NCBI GenBank assembly: GCA_020736575.1
Contig: JAGPYM010000003.1
Coordinates: forward strand, 2,542,001-2,606,000
Source of the DNA: Thelonectria olida
Taxonomy: Eukaryota; Ascomycota; Sordariomycetes; Hypocreales; Nectriaceae
DNA: 64,000 nucleotides
Reading direction: 5' to 3'
Shown: positions 11,295 to 23,000 of the stretch, piece by piece
Layout: every line of letters begins with the position of its first letter
Numbering within the stretch: position 1 is the first letter of the stretch
Made by a program: the position numbers and the translations under genes
Notes under the pieces: model-generated
Seen by the model: the letters and a program-made list of their open reading frames with translations, nothing else
What the model was told of the DNA's origin: nothing
Database searches by the model: none

Positions 11295-12805
11295 CTAGAA
11301 CAGGGCGTTGCTGCCGCAGTCGAACACACCCGACACGGAACTGTCGTCCGAGTTCATGAGATCGCTGAGCTCGGTAATGGACGACCACAGACCAGCTCCG
11401 TTACAGAAGAGCGAGATGACAATGAGGAAGATGTTGATGCAGGACAGACATGTCTTCTTCCAGGTGCTGAACTTGACATCCCAGTTGATGTGGAACCAGA
11501 AGATGGCGCTCAGACCAAAGGTGAACCATGAGATGGTGGTAGCAGAGGCAATGGACAGGATGGAGTCGAAGACGGGGATGGCGTTGGACAGGATGAAGCA
11601 GAGGAGCCAGAAGACGGACACGATGGTCATCCAGATGGACCACGAGCGCACGTTGTTGACAGTCATCTCGGATTGCAGCTTGAAGTACTTCATGACCTCA
11701 ACGTAGACATACTTGATACCGGTGTGGCCAAAGGCAAGACCGGTGGAGTAGACAGCAGGGAGGACGATGCCATAGGCAATCTGGGCAATACGGTGGGGGG
11801 CAGAACCCAGGGCAGGCGAAACGGTGTACTCGCCGGCGAGACAGTAGATGGCAATAGCAACGATGGTGTAGAAGCCAATGGAGCTGACTTCGAGACAGGC
11901 CAGGGCAAAGTTGAAGTCATTGACGGGGTCGATCATCTCAGCCATGTAGGAGACGAAGTTGATGTTTCCAGAGTAGGCGTAGCAGATCTTGAGGCAAGCG
12001 TTGAGGCCCTCACGGAAGCCAGGGTGGCCGACGACTTCAATCTTGGGCTTCCAGTCTTGGGGGGCATCGGTAGGGTCAGAGACGCCGAGGCTGATCATGA
12101 CGAGGAGAGCGGCGGCAATGACACTGATACAGCAAGGGATACCGCTCTGAGAGACGAACTTTGCGGTTCGGGGGGCACAGAGGACCCAGCAGCCGAGACA
12201 AGCAATGCCAATGTAGCCGACGGTGCAGAGGGAGTGGCCCGAGATGGTGTTGAAGGCGATGGACAGGGTGACAGAGGCGGAGGCAGCAGTCATGATGACC
12301 TGGATGAGAAGGCCAATGCCGGCTGCAATCTCAAAGCCACGGCCACCAACGACGCGAGCCATGTCGACGACGTTGAGCACGTGCTGGTGGCGGCTGTAGA
12401 ACTGCTTAAGCTCAAAGGCAGTGTACCATGACAGACAGCCAATGCCAACAATGGCGATGATGCCAGGGACGATTCCAAAGACTTTGAGCACACCGGGGAG
12501 CGACAACACACCGAGACCAACTTGGTTGGTTAGTAGAGCCTTTGATTTCTTGTCAGTTATGTTCTCCTATTCTCTCTTGAAGTCGTTGAACCTACAAATA
12601 CGGTATCCCATTTGCTCATGGTGCGGAAGCTCTTGCCGCCTTCACCACCGCCAAAGCCATTGTCGGCAACATTGCCAGACTGCACATCGACGGGGACGGT
12701 GCCCTTTTCATTATCGATCTTTTCCTTGCTGTTGGTCTTGCTGGAGTCGAAGCCCTGGTCTGAAGGGTAGATTGCGTTATTGGCGTCTTGCGTGTAAGAA
12801 GCCAT
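11295..12805 (-). CDS. Amino-acid permease, Aa_trans (MTR-like) family
   Basis: Two exons: 12805-12596 and 12539-11295; 484 aa. The 56 nt intron (12540-12595) has GTAGGT, CTGAC and AAAG and joins WDTVF to ALLTNQVGLGVLSLPG, the classic first-helix segment of the amino acid/auxin permease superfamily. The first ~65 residues are a cytosolic hydrophilic tail; about 11 membrane helices follow, including IIAIVGIGCLSWYTAF and the conserved SGNINFVSYMAEM region. The closest known type is the fungal N-system/MTR permease for neutral and aromatic amino acids, a proton-coupled importer of the plasma membrane. Substrate choice is inferred from overall resemblance only. The start codon is the first Met with a suitable N-terminal tail. 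Confidence 0.9.
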
Positions 12806-13009
12806 GGTGAATACTGTGTTGGGTGGATCTTGACTTGAACACGGGTGTTTATAAAAGGAGTGTCAAGGGTTTGAGGTGTTGCAGAGTAGGAAGTGCTTGT
12901 CAAGGAGTGGTAAAAGTTGAATTGGTAAGAAGGAGAGGATGTAAGTGATGAGGAGGCGAGAGGAGTGAAGGAGGATGAGAAGAAGTGATGATGGACGTTA
13001 GCAACGACA

Positions 13010-13019
13010 ATATATATAT
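13010..13019 (-). promoter_or_regulatory. Candidate TATA box of the amino-acid permease
   Basis: An alternating TATATATAT run about 205 bp upstream of the permease start codon, embedded in purine-rich (plus strand) leader sequence. A second TATAAA-like match sits at 12847-12853, only 42 bp from the ATG and probably within the leader. Confidence 0.35.
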
Positions 13020-16000
13020 CTTGCCTCGAGGTGAAGGTGACAGGGAAGAGGTGAGGAAGCAAGACAGCAGACGAGTTCCAGAATGAAATTCCCTCTCTTC
13101 TCACTCCACGATGATCCTGGCCCACTGCCGTCCTCGCCCAGCGGCAAAACCGTGAGCGCATCTCCATTGCCCTAATCGGATGACTCGACCACTTCAAACG
13201 GGGCAGAGGCATTCGCACCAAAGCAATCTCCCCATGGTGGAGCGACGCGGAACAGACCCTTCTGGTCGAAGAATGGGGAGAGGAAGGACTCTGCCACTCG
13301 GGGAACCAAGGGATATGGAGACGGCCTGGCAGCAACTTTGGGGTTCCATGGAGTAGGTCGCTGTTGTTGTGGGTACGCATTGGACTCTCGGAACCTGGGC
13401 CATTGAATTCGCCTGCCATCTGGTCGAGATATTCATGTCAGACCATGGACGAGAGCCCAATGAGTTGAGGGCGGGAAGCTGGCTTCTCCATGGGGAGGGA
13501 CGAATGGCACACGAGGATATCATGGCCTGTGGGGGACGGGACAGGCTACTCCATTTCAGAAGCCGTGATGTTACGTACTTGGACCGTACATTTGGCCGGG
13601 CCGGGCGTAATCCTGGAGATTCTACTCCGGGCCGGTCAAGGCGATGTTTGGCATCTTGGCGGATGGTGATGAAGGTCCATGTTGGCTGCTGTGGTGTCTC
13701 AACACAACACATTGCTCGCAGACCACGAAGTTGAAAGAGGCCCTCGTCTTGCTGTACAATGACGGGAGAGGCGTTCACCACACGAACTTGTTGGCTGCCG
13801 TCATGAACTCCAAGCGCAGGGGCCCAAGACGCAGGTCGACGGAGCCACTCGGCCGCCTTGTGACGACGGCGGCGCCGCTGGCGGCTCGGGGCATGCTCCA
13901 TCAGATCGCCTGTCGTTGGAGCAGCACTATCCGAGGCTGACGGCGGCCCTCGACGGGGGCGGTCCATTCATCCATTCCCACTGCAGCCCCAAAGGGAGTG
14001 GAGCGTCGAGCGAGCAGCCCTGACCTTGAATCTGTGATGCGGCATTGCTTCTTTGCCTATGGCAAAGGCGATGGCTCTCCGCAAGGTGCCGTGTGCTTCT
14101 TGTTCATACCGCATCCTCGGGATGAGTCGAGCGCATGCGGAAGAGGAGCCCCATCCCATGGAACTGGGCAATTTGCCAAATGTGGTCACGCATAACGACA
14201 AGACATCATTGATGGCTCTACCGTCTATCCCTGTTTTGCTGGACTGGGAACAGATGATGGTCGTCCATGGCGAACAGAGGGAAAGGGAGGGCACAACCAC
14301 GGGCGAAATGCCATTGTGATGCAAGGCGTTGGAGCGTGTTTCTGGTCTTCGATATGCCTCAATTCATTAATAATAGACTCCGCGTGTGCAGTCTCTCACC
14401 TTGACTCGAGCAGCAATAAGCATGTATGTGTGGCTTCACGACCCTCAACTCGCTCGCCAACACACAACCACCCCTGCCCCTGACCATCACTCTCCTCTTT
14501 ACATTAGTTTCCACCTTGGGGCGGCCAACTTCGGCCACGCACACACTCCTTCTAGTCGTATTCTAGAAACATTCTCAAGCAAAGGGTGTGCGTGTGGAGC
14601 GGTTTCAACCTTCAGCACCGTCTCCTCGCACTCCACCACCGGCGACCCGTTGTCCACCCTCCGTTGTTTGCCAAGCCGAAAGACGGGGGCTCTCTGCCCG
14701 GGGCATGGCCCGACTCGCCGAGAGAGAAGTTAGATGTGGGCTTTTGAAGCTCTTAGCATGTTTGCCAAGAAACGTTGTTCCCTTTCGCCACGAAGTTCCA
14801 TGCCCGCGGCTGAGCATTCCTGCATCCCCTGGAATCCCAACGATCCGTCCATTTGGGAATTCCGCATGTGCTGTTGCAAGGGATGCATCGTCGGGAACCA
14901 CCCTCGATGACATGTCGATTGCTTTCCGTGACAGCAACTCCAACGCTTGTTACGTACAAACGCCCCGTCCTCCCCATGGGACGCATCGGCTTCCCCAGCG
15001 AATCGTCCTCGGGGCCTCCAGGTTTTGCCCCGTGGCAGTGGCTTCCTGGCTTCGCGTCAATCCGAAGCGGCGATGGAAGCCCATCAAGAGCAAAGTCCCC
15101 TATTTCCCATCCCATCGTATAACTCCTTCCGGAGGACCGAACGTCTCGGAGGGCAGGCACGGCGGGTCTTCCGGGGCCCCGGGCCGGTGACGGGTCCGCG
15201 AGCGAGGGAGAGTCCCGTGCGGTCGCGGTGATGCCGTCATGAAGAGGAGGGACGGTAATCGTGGTGCCACCGCGGCAGTGTGAGGAGAGAACCCCTTCTT
15301 TTGCCGCGCATCTGCGACTGTCTGGCCTCGTGTCGAGAACGGCCTTCTCGCCGATTGCCGCCGCCGCGGCCCCTTCAGCGGCTCAGCCTTGTCTCTCTGG
15401 CTTCAAGTGCCATATAGCTTTATTTTCACCAGCTGCTTCTTTGGGCAAGCTTCATCTGCTTTCCAATCGCCCGCCCGTCGCTCCCGTCTGGCTGGCCAGG
15501 GAGTAGCCATGCCACACACCAGATTTGCCATGCCGGTAGCCGCTGCGGCTCTGCCCAGCTCAATGCCCGCCCACCAACTCTGTTTCAACCTATATCGCTT
15601 GCCTTATCTTTGTCGACGATCCCTCGCGAGCCAAGATTTTCCCGCAACCGCTCGCTTTGCAGTGGCTTAACGATGTCAGGGACATGCTGAGAAAAGGGAC
15701 CACGGCGCCCAGGCAGGACCTTGCACATTGCGAGGAAGACCTTGCGGTATTTTGTGCATGAACTCGTTTGTGTTCGCAACGACTCCGCTCTTAAGGGGAG
15801 TCGCGTCATGGATCGTTGGTCATGATCTCCTCATTGCGCCAGCTTCAACGCCAATAAGCTTTCCTCATCCATTGTTGCTCGACACTGTCGCTCGGGTCCT
15901 CATTCCTGATTGCGCCCTAGGGCCATAGAAGGGCGCAAGCACTCTCCCCCGGGGGGGATAATATCATTGTCACACCGGTCGACAGTCAACATCACCCTGG

Positions 16001-18015
16001 GACGACGACGACGACGACACGGCCGTGGCCGGCCAAGTTCCGCTCGTTGTTCGAACATCTCACAGGGAAGCCAAGTCATCCTCCGCCCCTCTACGGCTCC
16101 GCTGCGAGAAGATTCATTACGTACATTCGCCGTCCTTCTCCAGGTTGCATGCTCATTTCAGCTGTCTTGGCTCTTCGCATCACACTGGCCTCTGGGTGGG
16201 AGACAACATGGGGGCACACGAAGTAAAGTGTATGCCAAGAGTTTCGTCGCCCGAGATTGAAAGCATTACCCACCACGCTATAGCTGGCATTGACGATAGG
16301 AGTCGACCAAGCTTGGCCTATAGATGACGTCTAGTGTGCACTTCTGTCCGGACCTGGACATGTCTCGTTGTCAAGACGAGTTGTCATCGAAAATGCACTT
16401 TGCCTGCCTAGAGCTTCAACAACACCGACGACCACCGGGTTTCCCGGGGCAAACGTCTTTGATACACGGTTCGATGGGGGTGGGTATGGCCAGGGATTTG
16501 CTGCAGGAACGACTACCATGAGATGACTCTGAGGCTGGAGCAGGCCCTCACTTGGGCATCGGGATGGGTAGACAGGAATCCGAACGACTCCGATCAGGCT
16601 GGAAGCCGGTCGTTGCCGGTGTGCGTTGGGCAGATCGATCTGAAGATGGTATTCCGAAGATGGTGTTATCTGGGTAGGCGCCTGTTGAACCTGGCTGAGA
16701 CACCAAGTGACACGTTGGGCATCGATGCAGTTCAAGCGGCCTCCGGGTGGTATTCACAAGTCATCGTATTGACTCAGACGTGGCAACCGTTCTGCGAGAA
16801 CGACAGACAAACGGCCCAGGATAAACCATCTGATATGGCTCTTAAGGTTTGAAGCTCCAACTTACATCAGCTGAAGCTGGCGGGCAACGCGACCTCAAGG
16901 AAGTCATGCACCGTACTAAGGGGCAGAGGAATGGGTTGGTGCTGAGAAGATGCGATGTTTGCAACTATTGGGGAGTTTCCTCTCCAAGTCTCTCACATGT
17001 TGATGAGACGCACCTACCCAATGGGAATGTCTACGAGCTCTGCTCCTTACTTAATTGGCCTTGTACGAGACCTCTTGGAGGAGCCGTTGGAGCGAGCCGG
17101 TTCGACTCTGGCAAACTACTCGACCACAAGGACGGTTAATGCAAGCTACGATTATTGCCAAACTCAACTAGTCCATAGAACCATAGCGTATTGCTTTTTC
17201 TCAGTCTTGTAACAATGGCCCCTTAAAGGATGTAAGACTAAGGGGTATCCGTTCATACAATCTCTACGGCGTGCTATTATACAATTCTACGACGTTCATG
17301 TTCAGTAACTGCTCAACAGCTTTTCTAGTCTCTTCTATTATTTGCAATTTGCCACCTTTCTTTTAGTTGAAACGAGCCTGTGAGCGGGCGTGCCCACAGG
17401 ACGATTGTGGTCGTTCTCGCCGATATCTCTGCCTACGCTATTCGATCTCACTGTGCTCCGTCAAAGCTACGAGTCCGATGGATGCTGATGGACCACACGA
17501 AGTAGGTACCATTCTACAACCTCAAATATCAATTCAACTGAACGAACAACATGCCACAGACTTACCGTGGACCTGCCGCACGAACATGACGAGCTACGAG
17601 CTACCACCAACAAAAACACTACGAACGACGGGACAAATCAGTCATCTTTCTTACGCCGCCCACCTCCAAGCCACTCCATCCCAGGCTCCTATAGCTTCGA
17701 AATAGAAGCCTGTACCTACTCGTCCTCGAGGACTACCACTTGCCACATCGCTAGCGGACCCTTTGAAACGACATGGTGGCCTTACGCTGTATGAGCAATG
17801 TTCTCCATTGTGCCAGGAATCGACGAAGTATGCCGGCCGAAGCCGACCTCAACGCCTTTAGAGTAATATTACCAATGGCTTACAGAATCTGATTGCATCG
17901 GGGACACCGTTCAAGTCTTATATACTAGCCATGCCACTCTCTTTATAGAGGTGTGGTCCACGAAATCTCAGCCCACGATTTACGCTGCCATCTCCTCTGC
18001 GCCCGACCCTCGACA

Positions 18016-18270
18016 ATGACACAGCAAACTATTCCGTGTATGACCTCGTATTCTCCTGCAATCAAGAATTCTGGGATCGAGCTAATCATGAAATAGGGTT
18101 GGGACGGCAAGGTAGTGAGGATTACACCTAACGAGCAGACAACGACCGATCCGAGTCGAAATAAGATCCTGCTCTCGAATCACAGCATTGAATTGCCTCA
18201 AGGATTCACCACCCTCCAAGAGCCTTTGGACGTCGCAGCTTTACCGTGTAGCAGCGACGCCGGTTGCTGA
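18016..18270 (+). pseudogene. Possible decayed small gene
   Basis: ATG at 18016 opens a short exon (MTQQTIP). An intron-like segment with branch-like GCTAATC and TAG acceptor ends at 18096, then an open frame of 57 codons runs to TGA at 18268-18270 (GWDGKVVRITPNEQ at the start, LPCSSDAGC at the end). The second part has plausible coding character, and a stop lies immediately before it in frame, as expected at a splice acceptor. However neither GT available in exon 1 gives the required phase, so the model is out of frame by one base. I do not recognise the family. Could be a frameshifted relic or chance. Confidence 0.25.
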
Positions 18271-18868
18271 AAAAGTCGGCTCCGACATGGGGATACTCAT
18301 TACGCGCAAAAGTATAGCTATAGCTAGCACCTACCTACTCGATCACGATGATTGGGATGCTGTTGACGCGGATTTATACATTATTGAATTCCTCGACGAC
18401 ATAGAAGCGAAGTTCAAAAATAAACAATAGGTCGTCGTTATAGATTGATGAGATTGTGCAGCTCTTGCCCATCCACCAAGCCTCATGCTCATAAATGCCG
18501 AGGTCCAGGGTAAGCTTACCTGTCTCGTCCCACAACATTTCGTGCCAATGTCATTTCCCTCATTCATCCATCACCTCAACATCTTGTGTCTCGACGGCGA
18601 CTGCGGACATTCCCAGCGGAATCTCAGTCAATTCCTAAAGATCAAGTGCGAGTGCATCAGCGCGAGAGACGCGAGAAAGACGTCGCGTAACCCTTGCGTT
18701 GGCCTTGACAATTCCGAAAATCTCCGGCTTGGCTGTCGCGGGCATCACGACGAAGACATAAATCATATTCTCAGCCTCAACCACGCTCAGCTGGGGCAGT
18801 GAGAGTTGCATCGATACGTACGCAGCAGGGCAATAGTAACAACCTTCCCTGCATTCGACGGAACCACC

Positions 18869-20062
18869 ATGGGTTCTTCAGATATCGCGCCCGATACGGC
18901 GCCGGTCTGGCTTGTCCCGGCTTCCACCGTCTGTCTTGGGGCAGGCGTCGCCTTCTGGCTGGCAGCATATGTCCTCATGGTCCGGCGCTCGCTCGCGACC
19001 AAAGCTACGCCCGCTCCGTTACTCGCTCTGGCCCTCAATCTATCTTGGGAAGTTGTCTATGCGTTTGCCGTCTGCGAAGCGCCCATGGAAACCGTGGGCT
19101 TCATCTTTTGGCTACTCCTCGACATTCCCGTGCTCTACGCCACGCTCAAGACAGCACCTCGGTCCTTCGCCTCGACCCCTCTTGTCGCGAGAAACGTTCC
19201 TCTTCTGTTAGGAATCATGTTCGTCTTTGGCTTGGTAGGCAACGGGCTCTTCATCTGGTGGTGGCTCAAGGAGCCACATCGCGGCTACGGCATCAAATGG
19301 GGCAAGAACTGGAAAGGGAGGGAAGCGCGGGACACGACCGAACTGGCCTGGTGGTCGGCCGGCGTGGCACAGATGGCCTTCAGCGTGAGTGCGCTGGCAA
19401 TGCTCCTCCAACGAGGGCATTCTGGTGGCCAGAGTTATGCAATTTGGTGAGTCTCCCATGCAGTTATCAGATGGACATCTTGTACCACCTCAACTCTCAC
19501 AAAGGGGTGTCTCTATCATGCTTCAGAGCGTCTCGACCTTCAATCTCACCGGCAGTCACTTGATGTTTGTTGCGATTGGGCCTGCAGGCTGAGTTGGTCA
19601 TCCCGACGGAACGGAGCTCTAAAGGAGCTCTAGCCAGGGGAGATGGAGATCCTCTCATTCAGGTGCTAGGGTGATGGCGAACAACAGCTCGCTGCCACTA
19701 GGCACACGGGCGTCCGTCAGCTGCCGCCTCAGCTCTTCGGAGATGGACAGAAATGAAGCGGAGAATTAAGATTCACGACGTCCTGGACAGCGCTGACCAC
19801 ACCGTGCTGCAGGTTCTGCCGATTCGTCGGCACTTTGATGGGTCTCCCGGTAACGTGTGGCTTGCTGTGGTGGTATTGGCCTGAAGCCCACGGCTTCGTC
19901 TGGCATCCTCTTGGCGTCTTCTTCATTGGCACGGCGGCGTGTTGTGACATTGCCTACCCGTTCGTTTTGGCCCATGTTCGATCGACGGAGAGAGTTCTAG
20001 CCGACGGCTCGGTCGTGGCTGGGGAGGAAAACGAAGTGGCCGTGGAGAAGAAGCGCCAATGA
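18869..20062 (+). CDS. Pyr4/PaxB-type integral membrane terpene cyclase-like protein
   Basis: Two exons: 18869-19446 and 19813-20062; 275 aa. The GTGAGT..GCAG intron is 366 nt, long for this genome, but joins SYAIW to FCRFVGTLMG exactly as the family requires. The protein is almost entirely membrane helices (about seven). Hallmarks are LNLSWEVVYAFAVCEAPMETVGF, with the conserved Asn-x-x-Trp-Glu block, the following FWLLLDIPVLYATLK helix, and the late WWYWPEAHGF motif. Relatives such as Pyr4, PaxB and AtmB cyclise epoxidised meroterpenoids or indole diterpenes at the ER; orphan homologs also exist without known product. No prenyltransferase, PKS, P450 or FAD-monooxygenase gene lies in the window, so no pathway is assigned. 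The start at 18869 is preferred to 18806 because it begins the family-like N-terminus. Confidence 0.82.
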
Positions 20063-23000
20063 TGGACCTGACTAGGCGGTGATCGAGACAAGCGCTGACA
20101 GTGGCAATTGTTGGCCCAGACTACATCTGCACGGTGATCCTAGGGTGATGGTTAATGTTACGGGACGATGGCTTGCGTTGGACATGTCTGGTTCAGTCAA
20201 AGGCGGCGCCAGGCCAACGGCTTTCCTAAATTGACAACTTTTGCGAGAGTAAAAATAGGGGAAGGGCATATAGGCGGGGGCTCTAGGTCAACGTTGGTCG
20301 TGAAGGCTCGATTTGGCCCTTCGGACACAGCCACGAACCAAGCTGAAGGCGTGGTTGTGAGGGAGGTTGAGGGGTTGTATGTGATGCTGCAAAGGGCGAC
20401 AAATTGTTGGGGCAAACAACCAATCAATACTTTCGTGTCGATGCTGGCAAACCCAAGTCATGCCGTCCTGATTCACGGCAGAGGTGAGACAGCGCTAGGC
20501 TGCTCATCCGTTGTTGGTAGATGAAGCCTGGTCTAGCGCGCCACGGGAGAGACTATCCCCTTGGAGATTCCCTTGCAGCTGGGCTGCTGTTGGCTCTGTG
20601 ATACATCGCATGCGTGTGTGACAGCCCCCCCGGCATATGCTTTTGAGTTCGGGACCGACGGCATTGCATCGAATTATCGACAAAACTAGTCGAATGTGAG
20701 CCGGCCATGACGCAGCGCGAACAATTCAAGCTTTGGCCGGGCATCTGTCTATTCCGTTTGAAGAGACGTCCGCATTTCTTGTGTCACCACACCTCTGAGC
20801 GAGACGGTGACACAAGGCTGAAGAGAGAAGAGACAAGATGGTGGCGGGCAGGTTGACAAATGCCGCGATTCGGCGGGCAGGGTGTGAGCGGGATGCGGAT
20901 GCGCGCAAGTGAACGACCAACACCCTCCTGTCTCGGTCTGGCCCAACAAACCTGGCAGCCACACCAATATGACCAACGGCAAAGGATGGCAATGACCTGC
21001 AGCAATGTCCCGACAGGCTGGTAACGATGGAGACTGGAGCGAGCAAACATTGGTGAAGGGTGGGGTCACATGAGCTTGAACAACACATACTTGACTCCAG
21101 AGAAGGCCGACGTCGTTGGTTGTTAGTATGCTCCTTCGCCTGCAGCAGCAATCACGCGTCCAACGACATAAAGGAGTTGGCTGTCCTTTGCTTCAGTCTC
21201 TCCCCGACTTGGCACCTCGCAAGAAGACGCACGCACGCCGTGGATAGATGGCGTTGTCAGCCAGCCACAGAGCCGTCCATCCATGCACGAACCAACGCAA
21301 GCAAACATTGACCAGCCCACAAAACGGGTCAAACAGGAGAGCAAGCAAACTCCGCGCTGCAGAAACGGCAGGAAAGTCACATGTTCGCGGACGGGTGCGG
21401 GCACAAGCATCTCAATGCAAGGGGGGTCCCATGGATTGGCCGGGGACCCAGATCGTGGAGTAATCTTGATGCATGCTGGCGGCGTGTTCACTGTGGCATG
21501 AGGCAGTCATGACGTTTCGGCCGGGCTGGCTTTGGCCACTCGGGAGTCCTCTCCAAGGTCGGGAAGGGCGGAGGAGGCTCAAGTTGAGGATTCGACAAAG
21601 GGTCATTCATCATGGAGGCAGAGGAGTGCGGCTTGGCTCTTGGGCGATGCATGTTTGAGGAGAGAAAGTGGCATCACATCAGGCGGCGCTTGGGCTATAC
21701 GAATCGTCTGGGCAGAGCACAGGGAAAGGGAAACGCTCTTCTTTGGGAAAGAGGGCACCGGCCGAGGTTGTGTCTCCTGGTGATGGATTTCCATTGACGC
21801 ACAAATTGTGGGCAGACGGGAGAAGCAGAAGAAAGGGAAAGGAAAAAAAAAAAAACAGGTCGCATTTCGGCTGCTGCGAGCATCATGGGGTGTGAACAGT
21901 GGGAAGCTCTGCAAGTCGACCATTTAGGAAATAGGTGTCAGGACGAGGATGGTTTGCAGAACCGTTTGAAGTGTTAGGTACCGGGGGGTTGAGTTAGACG
22001 AATTTTTTTGTAGCTAAGCGGATATAACGATTTTGTGTTTAGCAGGGTTTGTTGCCATTCAACCAGGCGAGCAAACATGAAGCATCTCCCTCTCCCTCTC
22101 CTTCTCCATCGGCCCTTGCTCGCGTCATCTCGGCGAGATTGTCATGGATTTGTCGTCGGGATAATTCAACTTCGGAACCGTCAAGTCCGACCTTGATTCG
22201 GAACCACGACGATCCAGCGCCTCAGGAATCCTTTCGTCGAGAGGACCTGTCAATGCTGCCTTCCATCCACCCCTCCCATCGCCTCCCCTTCTCACCCTTG
22301 ATTTTGACGTGATGCCCCTCGGTGACCAGGACGACCTCCCCCCAAGGATCCCCCAGAAAAGGCCGAGATGTTGGAGACTCTATTCCCAACCTGTCGGTTT
22401 GACACCGACATGATAACACCTGGATGACTTGCCGGGAGGGCCTTGCTCTCGCGGCTTTGCATGTCCGGACAGGACAACGACGGACAACACCAACATGAAT
22501 GAACATGGTTGTGAGAAGCAAGCACACACCGTTCGACTTTGACAGGGCTGCGCCACGGTCGGGTCGGTGACCTTTTGGTCAAAAATCCCCGACGCCTGTT
22601 CGAACCGACCTTTCTCCCTCCACCCAATGATCATGTCATGTAGCGAGACGGTCTGTCCCCCGAAGACCTGACTCGAACGCCGCCGTTCCCTGGCTTTCCC
22701 GAAGCTGCCCACCTCGGTGAGAAACAAGCATCAGGGCTCTGGCCAGCTGTGGTTTTCTAGCATGCAGGGTTCGAAACCGGTGAGCACGCTCAGTGTGGGG
22801 TAGACGTCTTCTAGACGGTCATGGGGGGGGGAGTCGGGGAGCCAGGCCAGCGTCACCCGTTTTGAACTCGGTGCCGTTGGTTGCGACGGCCCGCGGGACA
22901 TTTGATATGGAGAGGTTTTTCCCCTCACTTTATTTCCTCTGTCTGTCCCTTGGTTTGCCCCTTGAAGCGGGAAGGACAGAATATTTCGTCCCTTTCACGA

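Larger units (their letters stand above)
12806..18868. other. Gene-poor stretch, 6 kb
   Basis: Apart from the permease promoter and one decayed-looking small frame near 18.0-18.3 kb, I find no gene. The longest open frames (257 aa minus at 13.2-14.0 kb; 200 aa plus at 14.6-15.2 kb) are Arg/Pro/Ser-rich, lack conserved patterns and look accidental. Base composition is balanced to GC-rich up to about 16 kb and more AT-rich from 17.2 to 18.4 kb. Confidence 0.45.

Noticed and set aside
11673..12431. 252-codon plus-strand frame over the permease gene
   Set aside because: Antisense shadow rich in Gly/Asp/Val, while the minus strand encodes a clear transporter.
13194..13967. 257-codon minus-strand frame
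   Set aside because: Arg/Pro/Ser-rich, no conserved motif, no plausible splice structure; likely chance in GC-rich intergenic DNA.
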